NCBI GenBank assembly: GCA_025769875.1
Contig: JAGFNK010000084.1
Coordinates: 62,001-126,000 of the forward strand
Length of the DNA: 64,000 nucleotides
Origin: Russula earlei
Taxonomy: Eukaryota; Basidiomycota; Agaricomycetes; Russulales; Russulaceae
Direction of reading: 5' to 3'
Shown here: piece after piece, positions 10,297 through 20,337 of the stretch
Position numbering within the stretch: position 1 is the first letter of the stretch
Layout of the letters: the number at the start of each line of letters is the position of its first letter
Notes under the pieces: generated by a model
Databases searched by the model: none
Seen by the model: only the letters and a program-made list of their open reading frames with translations
Told to the model about the DNA's origin: nothing
Position numbers and translations under genes: made by a program

Positions 10297-11997
10297 TCAA
10301 GCGTCCAAAAAATCCTCCTCTTTGTCTTCATCATCTCCCATTAAAGCCTTAATAAAGGCTTCCCTATCCTTTATGGAGAGTCCTTTTGCCATCTTTGCTA
10401 GCTTGACGATCGCATCTTCTTCAGCAACCTCTATGATAGGGGATTCAGTTGTGATGGTGACTGTATCGGTGGCACGTACGCGAGTTGCTTCGCATTTGGG
10501 CTTCGTGGGGCAGTCGCGGGCTAGGTGTCCTCGAAGAGAGCATTGGAAGCATCTTCCTTCTTCTCGATGTTTCTGTTTTTCAGCTTCAGTAACTGCCTTG
10601 TGAGCGGTGCCAGCGCTGGTGTCCATTGCATTGGGGTCGCGTGGGGGGAGGTGTGGGCATGCGGGAGTAGCGTTGATCTGGTTGTTCCCGCGGTTGGCCC
10701 AGGCTGAATTTATGAGTTGTCCCCAAGGTCTATTGTTCTGAGGTTGATTGAAGTTGCGTCCACGTGTGCTAGAGTGGTTGGACAAGATTGCGCATTTGCA
10801 AATCCAAACCCTATGATGTTTCTGAGCCGCTGCAATCCAGTCCGCAAATGAGGTAGGGTCTTCGAGATCGAGGCACGATTCGACCAAAGACCATGGGAGT
10901 CCCCATGCAAACAGTCTCATGACCGTTGGCTCGTCGATGTCGAGTCCGGCACGTCTTGCCAGTAGTTGGAATTTGGAAATATAATCATCTAGGAGACCAT
11001 CTTTCATCTTCAATTCTTTGAGCTTGTCTTGGGCTTTCTCGCATTCCGCATAGTCGGTAAATGCATGACGGAATTGCTGTCTCATTGCTTCCCACGCTGT
11101 GAGTCCAAGTGGTATGTTCGTCGGGTCGTCTTGAATGTCTTCGAGCCATTGATCCATGGCTTCAAGCCAACCTTCTACCTTGGGTCCTTTCATCAGGGAG
11201 AGGAAGTATGCGCACTTTTTGATGGGGTCTCTAGCAATCTTGCTGTCGTGGTTCATGGACATGAACCAATTAAATGCAACTAGAAAGGCATGTGTCCGTG
11301 CGCAATCACCATTAAAGAAGTCGGGTGGGATGCCTTCGAGTTTTCCACTGTCGGAGCTCCACATGTTGCGGTTGCAATCGGCATGTGTGTCGTAGTCATC
11401 AGGGTCAGGGTCGGGGCTCGGAGGTCAGTTTCCGCGTCCTCCGAGTCCTGTAAAAGAGGGGTGGAGGGGAGCCTGTGCCATTCCGGACGACGCAGGTTGT
11501 GGTTGGGGAGGGTCGGGGTCAGTGGAAGTGACAAAAATGTTTGTTGTTGTTGTCAGTTCGAGCTCCATCAGAGTGTGGGTGGTTGGGATTGGACCTGGCA
11601 TTGGGGCGCAGCTTGGAGCTTTCGAGCTGGGGAGGGGTTCTCCTGAGGCTGTCAGTGTAGTGATGTTAATGCCTCAAAGAGGACTTTGTTGAAGCCTAAA
11701 GGCCAAGCGAGCAATGCGCGTCACTTCCCAGGTGTCGCCGCGTCTTGCGATTTCGAACCAGAGGCCATACAAATGACCGAGGGCCACTTTGGCACCCATC
11801 CAGTTGGCATAATAGCCAGTCCAAGGTACGTTGTCCATATGTACTGTGTAGAATTCAATGCTGTCATCGAACATGGTGATGCTGGGAATGTTTTTGTCTT
11901 GGTCAGGAAGCAGCTCAAAGGGGCATTTGAGGGCAGCCAGTCCCTCAATGGTTGGTGTGGCAAGTCCTTTGGTTTTCCAGTCTCTGATTGTGGTCAT
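10297..11997 (-). pseudogene. Gypsy-2 Gag (two-part capsid protein with CCHC knuckle)
   Basis: The start ATG at 11997 opens a conserved N-terminal domain (KCPFELLPDQ ... WTGYYANW ... LYGLWFEIAR, 11674-11997) that is also seen in Gypsy-3 and Gypsy-4. A TGA at 11674 and another stop near 11430 interrupt the linker. The 10297-11364 part is open and holds the retrotransposon gag domain (FNWFMSMNHD ... FTDYAECEKAQD) and a zinc knuckle, CFQCSLRGHLARDC (about 10490-10550). The acidic tail ends in TGA at 10297. Confidence 0.86.
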
Positions 11998-12058
11998 GTT
12001 GGAAGAATTTCAGTATATTGTTCATGAGCATGTGGTTCAGGGTCAAGGGTCAGAGGGT

Positions 12059-12069
12059 AAGCTTGTTCT
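12059..12069 (-). promoter_or_regulatory. Gypsy-2 self-priming primer-binding site
   Basis: Minus strand AGAACAAGCTT, two bases (TT) from the LTR end at 12072. It is an 11/11 reverse complement of the LTR-A transcript-start segment 5444-5454. No tRNA 3'-end match (TGG...) is present here. Confidence 0.65.
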
Positions 12070-12071
12070 AA

Positions 12072-12173
12072 TGTCACCGACTGGGGGCAGTGTCCCTGAC
12101 AAATCGTTTCACGTGTGAGATGTGCACACTGAGTTGAGCGAGATGACAAGTTCTCGCGAGATTCGGGGATCTC
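12072..12173 (-). repeat. Gypsy-2 5' LTR remnant (family A)
   Basis: The first 102 plus-strand bases match 5182 onward (TGTCACCGACTGGGGGC...CGAGATTCGGGGATCT). It is then cut by the LTR-B fragment that starts at 12174. Confidence 0.88.
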
Positions 12174-12448
12174 TGTCATGAACCATTCCCCGGAGAGGGC
12201 CCTTGAAGGACCCTTCCTTATAGGAGGAAACCCAGCCTCTATGGTGTCACCCTGTTCACACGAGCAAAAGGGGTGAGTAGAGGTGTCCACAATATTGCGC
12301 GCGCATTGTTGCGCGAGCGATTCTCAGCACAATCAACATACAGCAAGCCCCACTTAAAGGAAACCCTTCTAGCAACAAAAGACAATATTAGGGCCTTCAT
12401 AAAGACCCTTTGGAACGACCCTAGGAACTCTACAATAGGTACTAACCT
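12174..12448 (+). repeat. LTR family B fragment
   Basis: Begins TGTCATGAACCATTCC and matches the first 275 bp of the complete B copies at 24161 and 25358. It still has the CpG-rich GCGCGCGCATTG block. The rest of the LTR is missing and is replaced by low-complexity sequence. Confidence 0.85.
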
Positions 12449-12834
12449 CACATACCCTGCACCCATGCCCGCTCCAGCCTCCATCCCTACATCATGCACC
12501 ATCGCCTCCGCCTTGCCTGCCTTGCCCATTGTCCCTGCGGTTCCCACCTCATCCACCATTCCTGTCACCTCGTTCACCGCCACCATCCTTGACTCGACAG
12601 CCATCATTGCCTTGGCTCCACCTGCCCTCACCGTCCCAGCATCGCCCACATTTGCCATCATCGCCACCTCATCTGTCCCTGCCACCATAGCCTCAGCCAT
12701 GACATCGCCTATTGCCGCTGTCCCCATCTTTGCCCAACCAGCTCCCACGCCCTCAGTGTTGCCTGCTATGGCCACTGTCTCAGCTCCATGCACAACCACC
12801 ATCTCAACCTCGCCTGCCAATGTTTTAGCTCCGC
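12449..12834 (+). repeat. Ala/Pro/Ser/Thr-rich low-complexity repeat, copy 1a
   Basis: C-rich sequence open in a plus-strand frame that encodes repeats such as ALPALP, SAPC and TSS. The same compositional style occurs at 13380-14430, 37731-38605 and 56318-57907. It could be the coding part of a non-autonomous element or a mucin-like fragment; no domain is recognised. Confidence 0.45.
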
Positions 12835-13379
12835 TGTTAAGATCTTGACCAATCTTATGACTAACTCTTTTAGTGAAAGAGTTGCTTGATATAGTTCAAG
12901 CACTAGACTTCGAATCCTTTGATATTATCTCAGGAAGATTGGATGTAAGAGAAGAGAAGGGCCTCTTTCACTCTTAGAGTTTGAACTATAGTTTGTTTTG
13001 AGAGAGATAGACAAAGTGAATGTTTTGTCTAGAGAGTAAGTCAAGCAGAAGGCTCGACTTCTTGGTACTACAGACTATTTATACAATATCTTGATAGCTA
13101 CTGATCCGATTCGTACGAAACTCGGGATGCACATAGCTAAGAACCAGTAGTATCCAAATACGGAGAGCGCAATTCGAGAACGTTAGAAATGACTCATGTG
13201 TGAGTCATTCTTTCCTAGTATCTGTCATGAATCAGTAAGCAGTGAGTAAGCTATTACTGATCAGGATCAGTAAGCAATCACTAAGCAATCACTAAGCCAG
13301 ATCAATAAGCAGACATATGAGTAATCACAGATGAATCAGCGAAACAGATGACAGGCAGAGAAACATGAGAATCCTAACA
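12835..13379 (-). repeat. LTR family D, copy 1 (545 bp)
   Basis: Plus-strand ends TGTTAAGATC...GAATCCTAACA. The minus strand has TATAAATAG and then a hairpin, so sense is minus. It matches copies at 16861 and 62200. Flanks TCCGC/GCCAC do not form a convincing TSD. Confidence 0.82.
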
Positions 13380-14430
13380 GCCACCCACCACTTCAGCCCT
13401 TGCAGCCTCGTCTGCCACCCCCACCTTCGTCTCATCCGCTCCCGCGCCCTCAGTCATCTTGTTGCCCTCAGTCTTGTCCGTCGCCTTGTCCATCACCACA
13501 GTGGCCTCAGTCGTGCCAGCCGCCGACTTTGCATCAGTCTCTGTCTTAGCCTGGCCCGTACTTGTCAGTTCAGCCCAGTCTGTCATAGCACCAGCATTGC
13601 CAGCCACTGTCGTCTCCACCCTGCCCTCAGCCTCAACCTTCTCAGTCTCAGCCGCCACCACTGCACCCCTAGTTTTGCCAGCTGTCTCCGTCGCCCCAGC
13701 TTCAGATCATTCAACCACCACCACAGCGCTCTTAGCCTTGCCAGCTGCCTTAGTCTCGTCAGCCGCCGCCATAGCCTCAGCCTCAGCCACCGATGTCTTA
13801 GCACCACACACCACCGCCTCCACCACCATCTCACAAGCCACCACCGCCACGCCCTTGTCAGCCACAGCTGCTGTTGCCTCTGCATCACCCTCAGTTGTCG
13901 CCTCCACCCCGTCCACCTCCACCGTCGCACCAGCTCAGTCCGCCGCCACCTTCTCAGTCTCAGCCTCAGTCTTCTCAGTCTCAGCCGCCGCTTTAGTAGT
14001 TTTGCGTGACACCAGCACCACCGCACCGTCACAACCCCTCGCCACCAGCACCACCCCAGAAGACCAAGAAGGCCTTGGCCATGAACTTAGCCACAACACG
14101 CCACAACAGGAGCAGAAGCCGCTGCCACGCCGCCACTGCCGCAGGAGAAGCAGTCGCCAATGCCAACAGCACACCACATGCTGCCTTCCACATCGCCTCC
14201 CCATCCATTCGCACGCTCTCGCCCACGTCTGCTGCCGACACCTGCAGTGGAGATGACCCCGCCACCACTGCCACAAGATGACAGATCCCACCCCCATGCA
14301 AGCTGCCCCATGCATCCTCTTTCTTGAGTCCTCGCCACCTACGTCTCTATCTACAAACTCACACTCACTGCCTATGCCTTCGCTCCTCATCCATGCCTGC
14401 TGCCACCACCTGCAATGGAGACGACTCCTG
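13380..14430 (+). repeat. Ala/Ser/Thr-rich low-complexity repeat, copy 1b
   Basis: A plus-strand frame is open for 265 codons (13459-14256), almost entirely Ala, Ser, Thr, Val and Pro. Segment 13729-13860 (CTTAGCCTTGCCAGC..., GCCTCAGCCTCAGCC..., GATGTCTTAGCACC...) is plainly homologous to 38258-38380, a more CpG-depleted copy. No signal peptide or known domain is seen. I treat it as a dispersed repeat, not a gene. Confidence 0.5.
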
Positions 14431-15016
14431 TATATAAAAACACCCTAGCTACTCTGTAGTAGAAAGAGTTCAGAATAGGACCCCTCTTTGCAACCCACTC
14501 CTCTCTGTCTGTGAAAAACAAGAAGGATGGTCAGAATCGAGAGGTGAGAGGGGTGATGAGTGGCTGGCTGTGACTCCAATCGCACTGGAAACAACGTTGC
14601 ACACCACAACACTTGAGTCAAAAACACTATGGGGCTGCCTCAAGACAGCCCATGGGTACAACATGAGGGAAAAATAATAGATATAGACCATGATTTTGAG
14701 TTGTAATTCATCTAATGCACATGTGGAGGTGGCTTGAGTCCAGCTCCACCAATTCTCACTCAAATCTCATGAAAAAAATGGGGCTGCCTAGCCCTCATTC
14801 AGGCGATTCAAGGACAATAAATATCATATGAATTAAAGCTGTTTTGAGGGAGATATTCATCCCGCATGTTTGAGGGGGTTTCTGCGCCAATTTGGGTGGA
14901 ATTCAAGCTCCGCCAAGTGCACTGAAAATGGCAATAACTGCTTGACTACCAGTTCACTCTACCATCCAACGCTCAACAGATCTAATCAATCATCATCTGA
15001 CCCGATGGCGGTGACA
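14431..15016 (+). other. LTR-like debris ending in LTR A' fragment
   Basis: A TATA-like TATATAAAA at 14434 is followed by a small CTACT/AGTAG hairpin. Bases 14931-15016 are the reverse complement of the Gypsy-1 LTR end (5008-5097), finishing GGCGGTGACA at 15016. The stretch between shows nothing I can assign. Confidence 0.5.
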
Positions 15017-15018
15017 AA

Positions 15019-15526
15019 TGGGGGCCTTACCTGCAGTACTGGTCCCTTCTATTCACTAGCAGGGAGTTACAACAACATCAAGGTTCTAAAGCAACCAACC
15101 ACTCTCTCCTCCCCTACCTTGCCCATCCATCCCCCCCTTTCCCTGACCCCCCCACTTGAGTACCTCCCTCACATCGTTGACCAATCCCAGAACAATGCTC
15201 CTATGGGAGCACCCTCCCACCTTCCACAAATGTTTTCTGACAATGCTGGCACCTTTAACACCCCTCTTACCCCTGCACATATGACCAAGGTGCAACAACA
15301 CCAGCTCCAGAAATGTCAACACATCTGCAAACATTGTGGCACCAAGGGTCATTGGAAGAAAGACTGCATCAAACCCCACACCAATTGTAGCAGTCAGGTA
15401 GATTGCATCTTGAGGAGAACTCATCAGAACTACAGAGGCTACTGCCCCAGGGCGACGGGTCCTCAAAACACTTGGGTAGAAGGCAAAGGGGATGACTTCT
15501 GTGAGTTGGGACCCGAGACCAATTAG
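15019..15526 (+). pseudogene. Gag remnant of family E element, CCHC knuckle
   Basis: An open frame with Pro-rich sequence, then HICKHCGTKGHWKKDC, a C-x2-C-x4-H-x4-C zinc knuckle (about 15325-15370), and a tail ending ELGPETN. It stops only about 30 bp before the polypurine tract and LTR of family E, so no pol lies between. The same tail-PPT-LTR junction recurs at 31004-31134, suggesting a gag-only non-autonomous element. The upstream part is cut by the A' LTR fragment. Confidence 0.6.
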
Positions 15527-15556
15527 TTTGGAGAACTAAGCATAAAGGGGGCATGA

Positions 15557-16132
15557 TGTTGTAATCTGTCCCCTTTTGTTCATCATTTTGCCTCTATCTT
15601 TTACCCTTGTCCCCTTAACTACTGTTTAATCCCTTGATTTTGATCAACTCATTATTGTTTCATCTTTCATGTTTCATCTACTGATTGATCCCTTTCTGCC
15701 ATTGGTTTAGTTTTATCTATTGTTCTGCATATGGTACTGTACAGCCTCACTAGATACAGTATTTAAGCACCTGTAGAAACTGGGGAATGCCCCAAGCTTA
15801 GCTTTGTCCCATTTCCTGTTGCATCCCTTGTCCTGTATCCTCTCTCAAATCACAACTTGCTTGTGCTGGCTTACACTCTGCTTGACATCAACACACTAGG
15901 AGGAACCCTTGTGTTCCTCTTGCTGCTCTGCTTCTCTCTCACCATCCTCCTCTTCTGTGAAACCAGAAGATCAACTCTGTCTGCAGATTAGTCATTGTCT
16001 GACTTAATCTTGAGACACTAAACCCTTGAACCAGTCTCTCCAAGCTGGCCCCCATTGAACCCCTGAACCAAGTCACAGGGACTTGGCCCCACTGAATTGA
16101 GCTAATGCTCTAATGGTCATGATGCCATAGCA
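15557..16132 (+). repeat. LTR family E, copy 1 (3' LTR, 576 bp)
   Basis: Preceded by the polypurine-like AAAGGGGGCATGA. Starts TGTTGTAATC and ends CCATAGCA, next to Gypsy-3 gag. Contains TATTTAAG (about 15759) and then a GGGG/CCCC hairpin followed by AAGCTTAGCTTTG about 35 nt on. Matches 31134-31726. Confidence 0.75.
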
Positions 16133-16454
16133 CTTCCCAGCTATTCCCATGTCTTGCAATTTCAAACCATAAGCCATAAATATGACTTAAGGCTACTTTG
16201 GTGTTCCTCCAGGTGGCATAATAGCCTGTCCAGGGTATGCCATCAGTGCCTACCATGAAGAAGTTGAGGCCATCATCAAACATGATCATACTGGGGACAT
16301 TTTTCTCTTGATCAGGGGGGAGTTCAAAGGGGCACTTGAGGGCTGCTAGTCTTTCAGTAGATGGCTTGCTTAGTCCTTTGTACCTCCAGTCTTGAACTGT
16401 AGTCATGTTTAGAAGGAATTGGTATATTCTTGTGAGCACATGGTTTGGAGTCAA
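16133..16454 (-). pseudogene. Gypsy-3 Gag N-terminal domain fragment
   Basis: Encodes the N-terminal domain seen in Gypsy-2 and Gypsy-4 (KCPFELPPDQEKNVPS ... WTGYYATW ... IYGLWFEIARHG). It is cut at its 3' side by the family E LTR. The 5' LTR A copy 16483-17493 lies directly upstream, so this is the 5' end of a third minus-strand element. Confidence 0.85.
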
Positions 16455-16469
16455 GGTTTCAGAGAGGAG

Positions 16470-16480
16470 AGGCTTGTTCT
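16470..16480 (-). promoter_or_regulatory. Gypsy-3 self-priming primer-binding site
   Basis: Minus strand AGAACAAGCCT, two bases from the LTR. It is a perfect reverse complement of AGGCTTGTTCT in its own LTR (16743-16753). Relative to Gypsy-2 both sites carry the same compensating change (CTT to CCT). Confidence 0.65.
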
Positions 16481-16482
16481 AA

Positions 16483-17493
16483 TGTCACTGACTGGGGGTG
16501 GTGTTGCTGACAAATTGTTTCATGTGTGAGACAAGTGCAGAGAGTCAAGCAAGACAACAAGTTCTCATGAAGTTCAGGGATCTTGGAGACAACACAGTGC
16601 AAGCTAGTGTGTTCCATGGAAGAGGACCTCAATTGGATTGTCTTCACATCTGGAAGACAAGACAATATAAGAATTTTCAGACAAGGAGCTTGATAGCTCA
16701 GAGACGGACAGTTCCAGAGGTGTTATCCAGTATATTCACAGGAGAACAAGCCTAAGGCTTGTTCTCTTCCAACAGGACAGTTTATATACAAGAGAATATT
16801 ATATCAAATAGTATCCAGCAGGTAGTCATGAGTCAGTCAATGAGGCAATCAGGGGCTGGGTGTTAGGATTCTTGTGTTCTCGTCTTCTTGCCTATGCTTT
16901 GGTGACTCATCCCTCCTTACTGTTGCTTACTCATCCCTGCTTACTGCTGCTTACTGATTGCTTATTGATTGCTTCTTGATGACAGATACTATGAAAGAAT
17001 GACTCATGCATGAGTCATTTCGGACACTCTCAAATTGCGCTTTATGTTTTTGGATACTACTGGTTCTCAGCTCTCTGCTCTCCAAGTCTTGTACAAATCA
17101 GATCAGCTGTTATCTAGATATCGTATAAATATTCAGATGTACCAAGAGTTGAGCCTTATGCTCGACTTACTCATTCACAAGAAATAACTCTCTTGTCAAT
17201 TCTCTAAAACTCAAAGTCATTGCTCTAAGTGAAAGAGGCCCTTCTCTTCTCTCACATCTACTCTTCCTGAGATAATATCAATGGATTTGAAGTCTAGTGC
17301 TTGAACTATATCAAGCAACTCTTTCACTGAAGAGTTGGTAATAAGATCAGTCAGATCTTAACACTGGGCATGAGGACGAGTCATTGTAAATGTGAGGTAA
17401 GCAAATGAGTCATATAACATGAGTAGAACATGAGACATGTCCAGGTTGGCTATCCTGGTTGCTGATCTAGTCCAACCTACCGGTTCTGTGACA
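16483..17493 (-). repeat. Gypsy-3 5' LTR (family A) split by LTR D
   Basis: Starts TGTCACTGACTGGGGG and ends GGTTCTGTGACA. It is 1011 bp with a 503-bp LTR D plus 5-bp TSD inside, leaving 503 bp. It is strongly CpG-depleted compared with 5182-5673. Confidence 0.9.
16861..17363 (+). repeat. Solo LTR family D, copy 2, TSD CTGGG
   Basis: TGTTAGGATTC...CAGATCTTAACA, flanked by CTGGG at 16856-16860 and 17364-17368. TATAAATA on the plus strand gives its sense. It is inserted in the Gypsy-3 LTR. Confidence 0.95.
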
Positions 17494-17852
17494 ATTATGG
17501 AGGTTTCAGATGATGAAAATGACATTAGAATTTCCCTCTATGCAGCCACCAGATCTCATTGGATGATCAACTCCAGAGCCACTCATCACATCAGTCCATT
17601 CCAGACCAACTTCATTCCCTACACTCTGGCCTCCAGATCAGTCAACCTTGGAGGTCACGCAGTCATCAAACAGATCAGCACTGGATCAGCACATGTCATA
17701 CCATCCAGCACAGAAGAGAACATTCAATTAACCCTGAGAGATGTCATGCATGTTCCAGATGCTGATGCACATTACTTGTCAGTCAGCATGTTGCTCTGGA
17801 GAGGGAGACATATTACTTTCACTCAGAAAGGGTGTCAAATCTACATCAAAGA
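17494..17852 (+). pseudogene. Copia-2 protease, active site destroyed
   Basis: Copia aspartic protease domain. The expected active site WMxDSGATHH reads WMINSRATHH (about 17562-17590): Asp to Asn and Gly to Arg. Both are G to A changes where the preceding codon ends in C (ATC|GAC and TCC|GGA), so both fit CpG to CpA. The domain continues to VMHVPDADAHYLSVS and ITFTQKGC, then is broken by solo LTR G. Reading resumes in frame after the LTR. Confidence 0.85.
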
Positions 17853-18466
17853 TGTTAAGGCTCCAAAGTGCCTTAAATAAGATCAATGGTCGCGTCTATA
17901 AATGCACCCTACCAATGCAGATATGCTTGAGTCAAGCAAGCAATACTCGTGGAGGGGAAGGAGTGTTAGATCCTTCTGGAGTATGGCAACAAGATGAGAG
18001 GGGCTCTGCAGATGGGGTAGGAGTCAACTGTTTGGCAGACTAAGTCAAGCTTAAGGCTCAACTGCTACAAACTGGGGGCTTTATATGGCCCTCAGGGATA
18101 AGGTTTGTGCTAATGTAGTACTGGTTGGTGCTATAGAAGCAAAAGCGGCTCATAGAAGCAATAGTTGCTTCTGTGTAAACGATCTTGGTGCTGGAAGCAT
18201 TAAGTGCTTCCCTAGTAGCAATCTTGGTGTCATAAGTACATTCCCAATCAGGGAAGCGACATATGTGGCAGTACAGGAACATCTGGGACAGAAGCAATGC
18301 TACTCATTGCTTCTTCAGTACATCTTCAGACAGATATGATTAACGCGTTCCAAACACGATATCAATGGACATAAACAGTCAAGATCTGACACATGCATGA
18401 TGCAAACAATGCAGTCCATAGTTCAGGCATTCTGGCATCTTCCGGACCCCAAACCACTCAGTAACA
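17853..18466 (-). repeat. Solo LTR family G, copy 1 (614 bp), TSD AAAGA
   Basis: TGTTAAGGCTCC...CTCAGTAACA, flanked by AAAGA at 17848-17852 and 18467-18471. The minus strand has CCATATAAAGC and then a GTTGAGC...hairpin. Removing it restores the copia frame. Confidence 0.95.
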
Positions 18467-18471
18467 AAAGA

Positions 18472-19377
18472 TCAGAAGATCGCACAAGGATACCTGGAGA
18501 ACAATCTATTTTACATTGACTTCTCATCTCCAACTCTCCATGCACAAACAGGTGTGCTACCACTCTACATCTGGCATCAACACCTGGGGCATATGTCCTC
18601 ACATGTGCTAATCAAATATGCTCATTCCATTATGGGGAGCTTGCTTGGCTTGGTGGATGATGATCAGTCACCATGTCATGGCTGTGAGCTCAGCAAACAG
18701 ACATGCCTTCCCTTTTTGGCTTACCCTAAGCAATTGGATTGCCATCTACAGATCGTCCACTCTGACTTAGCCAGTCCAATGCAAACCCAGTCTATCTGCA
18801 GCACCAGCTATTGGGGAATGTTATCGACAACTACTCCCATTATGGGGTAGTGTATTTCCTCAAATCTAAAGATCAGTGTGCTGATACATTTAAGAAATAT
18901 CTTGTGTGGTCAGAAAATCAGACTAGCAATAAGATCAAAGCATTGCACTTGGATTGCGGGGGGGAGTACTTGTCTGGCATCCTTAGATTGATATTAGATC
19001 AAAAGGGAATTGAGCATAGATTGACCATGCCAGGTTCCCAACAGCAGAACAGCATTGCTGAAAGATGGAACTGGACTCTTGAGGACAAAATGCACACTAT
19101 GTTACATGGCATGGTCTCACTCTTAGGTTCTGGGAGCTGGCCATTGATGCAGCAGTCCATACTTATAATTGCACTCCTACATGCATTCTTAACTGGTGCA
19201 CTCCTCACACATTATGGATGGACAGACATGTTCTGGATGTCTCTTACTTTCATGTCTTTGGATGCAAGGTGTATGTGCACACACCTAGTAATAAACAGAA
19301 AAAGCTTGATCTGAGATTGATTGAGATGACTTTTGTTGGGTATGAGTCTGGTTCTAAGGGCTACCAACTCTGGAATC
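18472..19377 (+). pseudogene. Copia-2 GAG-pre-integrase and integrase
   Basis: NLFYIDF and IWHQHLGHMS (about 18575) mark the GAG-pre-integrase zinc region, with HGCELSKQ as its CC part. The integrase core has HSDLASPMQTQS, LHLDCGGEYLSG (about 18945) and PGSQQQNSIAERWNWTLED (about 19035). Catalytic Asp, Asp and Glu contexts are visible. At least one frameshift (about 18830) and others near 19190 break it. It reads GYQLWN up to solo LTR B and continues beyond it. Confidence 0.85.
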
Positions 19378-20332
19378 TGTCATGAACCAGTTCCCAGAGA
19401 GGGCCCTTGAAGGACCCTTCCTTAGTAGAGGAAAGCCAGCCTCTATGGTGCCACCCTGTTCACACAGACAAAAGGGGTGAGTAGAGGTGTCCACAATATT
19501 GCACATGCATTGTTGCACAAGTGATTCTCGGCACAATCAACATACAGCAAGCCCCACTTAGTGGCAACCCCTTTTGGCCATAAAGGACAGTATTATGGCT
19601 TCCCTAAGGACCCTTTTGGACGACTCTAAGTGCCCTACAAGAGGCATTAACAAGACACTAATAGCCCTACAACATGTTATTAGAATAACCTTAGAACAAA
19701 CTATGGAGCAATACTAAGGACCTTAATACAAGCATTAGGGTTGACTCTAATGACCCTAATAGAACCTTATAAGGGGCCTTATAAGCAACTCTATGCCTTG
19801 AACCAAACTACAAGTCCTCAAATGACCGGCCCTAAACTAACTAACACTAAATGAATCAGGTGCTTTGCACATGTACTAAAGCAGTAAACACATGGACAGT
19901 AAAGGCTCTTACTCATCAATAGGAGTCTTCTTACTCAGCAGCTTACTGAGCATGACTGAGCATGCTCAGTAAGTGTACTCCGACTTCTTACTCATCTGTC
20001 AATTGTGCTTGATAACAAGGTTACAACTTGTTTCTATTTAGCAGTTCTCTTGTAGGATATAAGTGCTCAATAAAGTAGCAGACAGTCTTCAGACTGTCCA
20101 TTTGTTTACAGCACTCTCCATCCCTGGGATACTCCTTTAAGGACTGTCCCCTTGTGACCATTCTGGCCTCTTCCCTGGGTAACTGCTCAAGACTGCCAGC
20201 TACTGTACCTCTTTGGTACTTGGCACTGCTTTGGACATTGCTTCTTGCCCACGCCATCTTGGACATCTATCAACTCGTCTTTGAACTCGTCCCTTGCTCT
20301 TGAACTGGATTGTTCAACAGTGAGTCTTGACA
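19378..20332 (+). repeat. Solo LTR family B (955 bp), TSD GAATC
   Basis: TGTCATGAACC...GAGTCTTGACA, flanked by GAATC at 19373-19377 and 20333-20337. It lies inside Copia-2 between integrase and RT. It is CpG-poor (GCACATGCATTGTTGCACAAG where younger copies have GCGCGCGCATTG). Confidence 0.95.
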
Positions 20333-20337
20333 GAATC

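Larger units (their letters stand above)
5182..12173 (-). mobile_element. Gypsy-2, chromovirus with third ORF
   Basis: Nearly complete minus-strand element: 3' LTR 5182-5673, polypurine tract, ORF3, integrase with chromodomain, RNase H, RT, protease, Gag, primer site, and the first 102 bp of the 5' LTR (12072-12173). An LTR-B fragment truncates the 5' LTR. Both LTR pieces start TGTCACCGACTGGGGGC on the plus strand. The polypurine tract is minus-strand AACAAGGGGGTGA directly before the 3' LTR. The chromodomain places it among chromoviruses. Confidence 0.93.

Noticed and set aside
12830..13384. TSD for LTR D copy 1 (TCCGC/GCCAC)
   Set aside because: Only three of five bases agree in C-rich sequence, so it is not counted.
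13583..14390. Arg/Trp-rich and Ala-rich minus-strand ORFs
   Set aside because: Frame shadows of the low-complexity repeat, produced by its base composition.
17918..17963. GTGGAGGGGAAGGAG read as a polypurine tract before TGTTAGATCC
   Set aside because: The true LTR G begins at 17853: TSD AAAGA fits there, and the same purine run is inside copy 2 as well.
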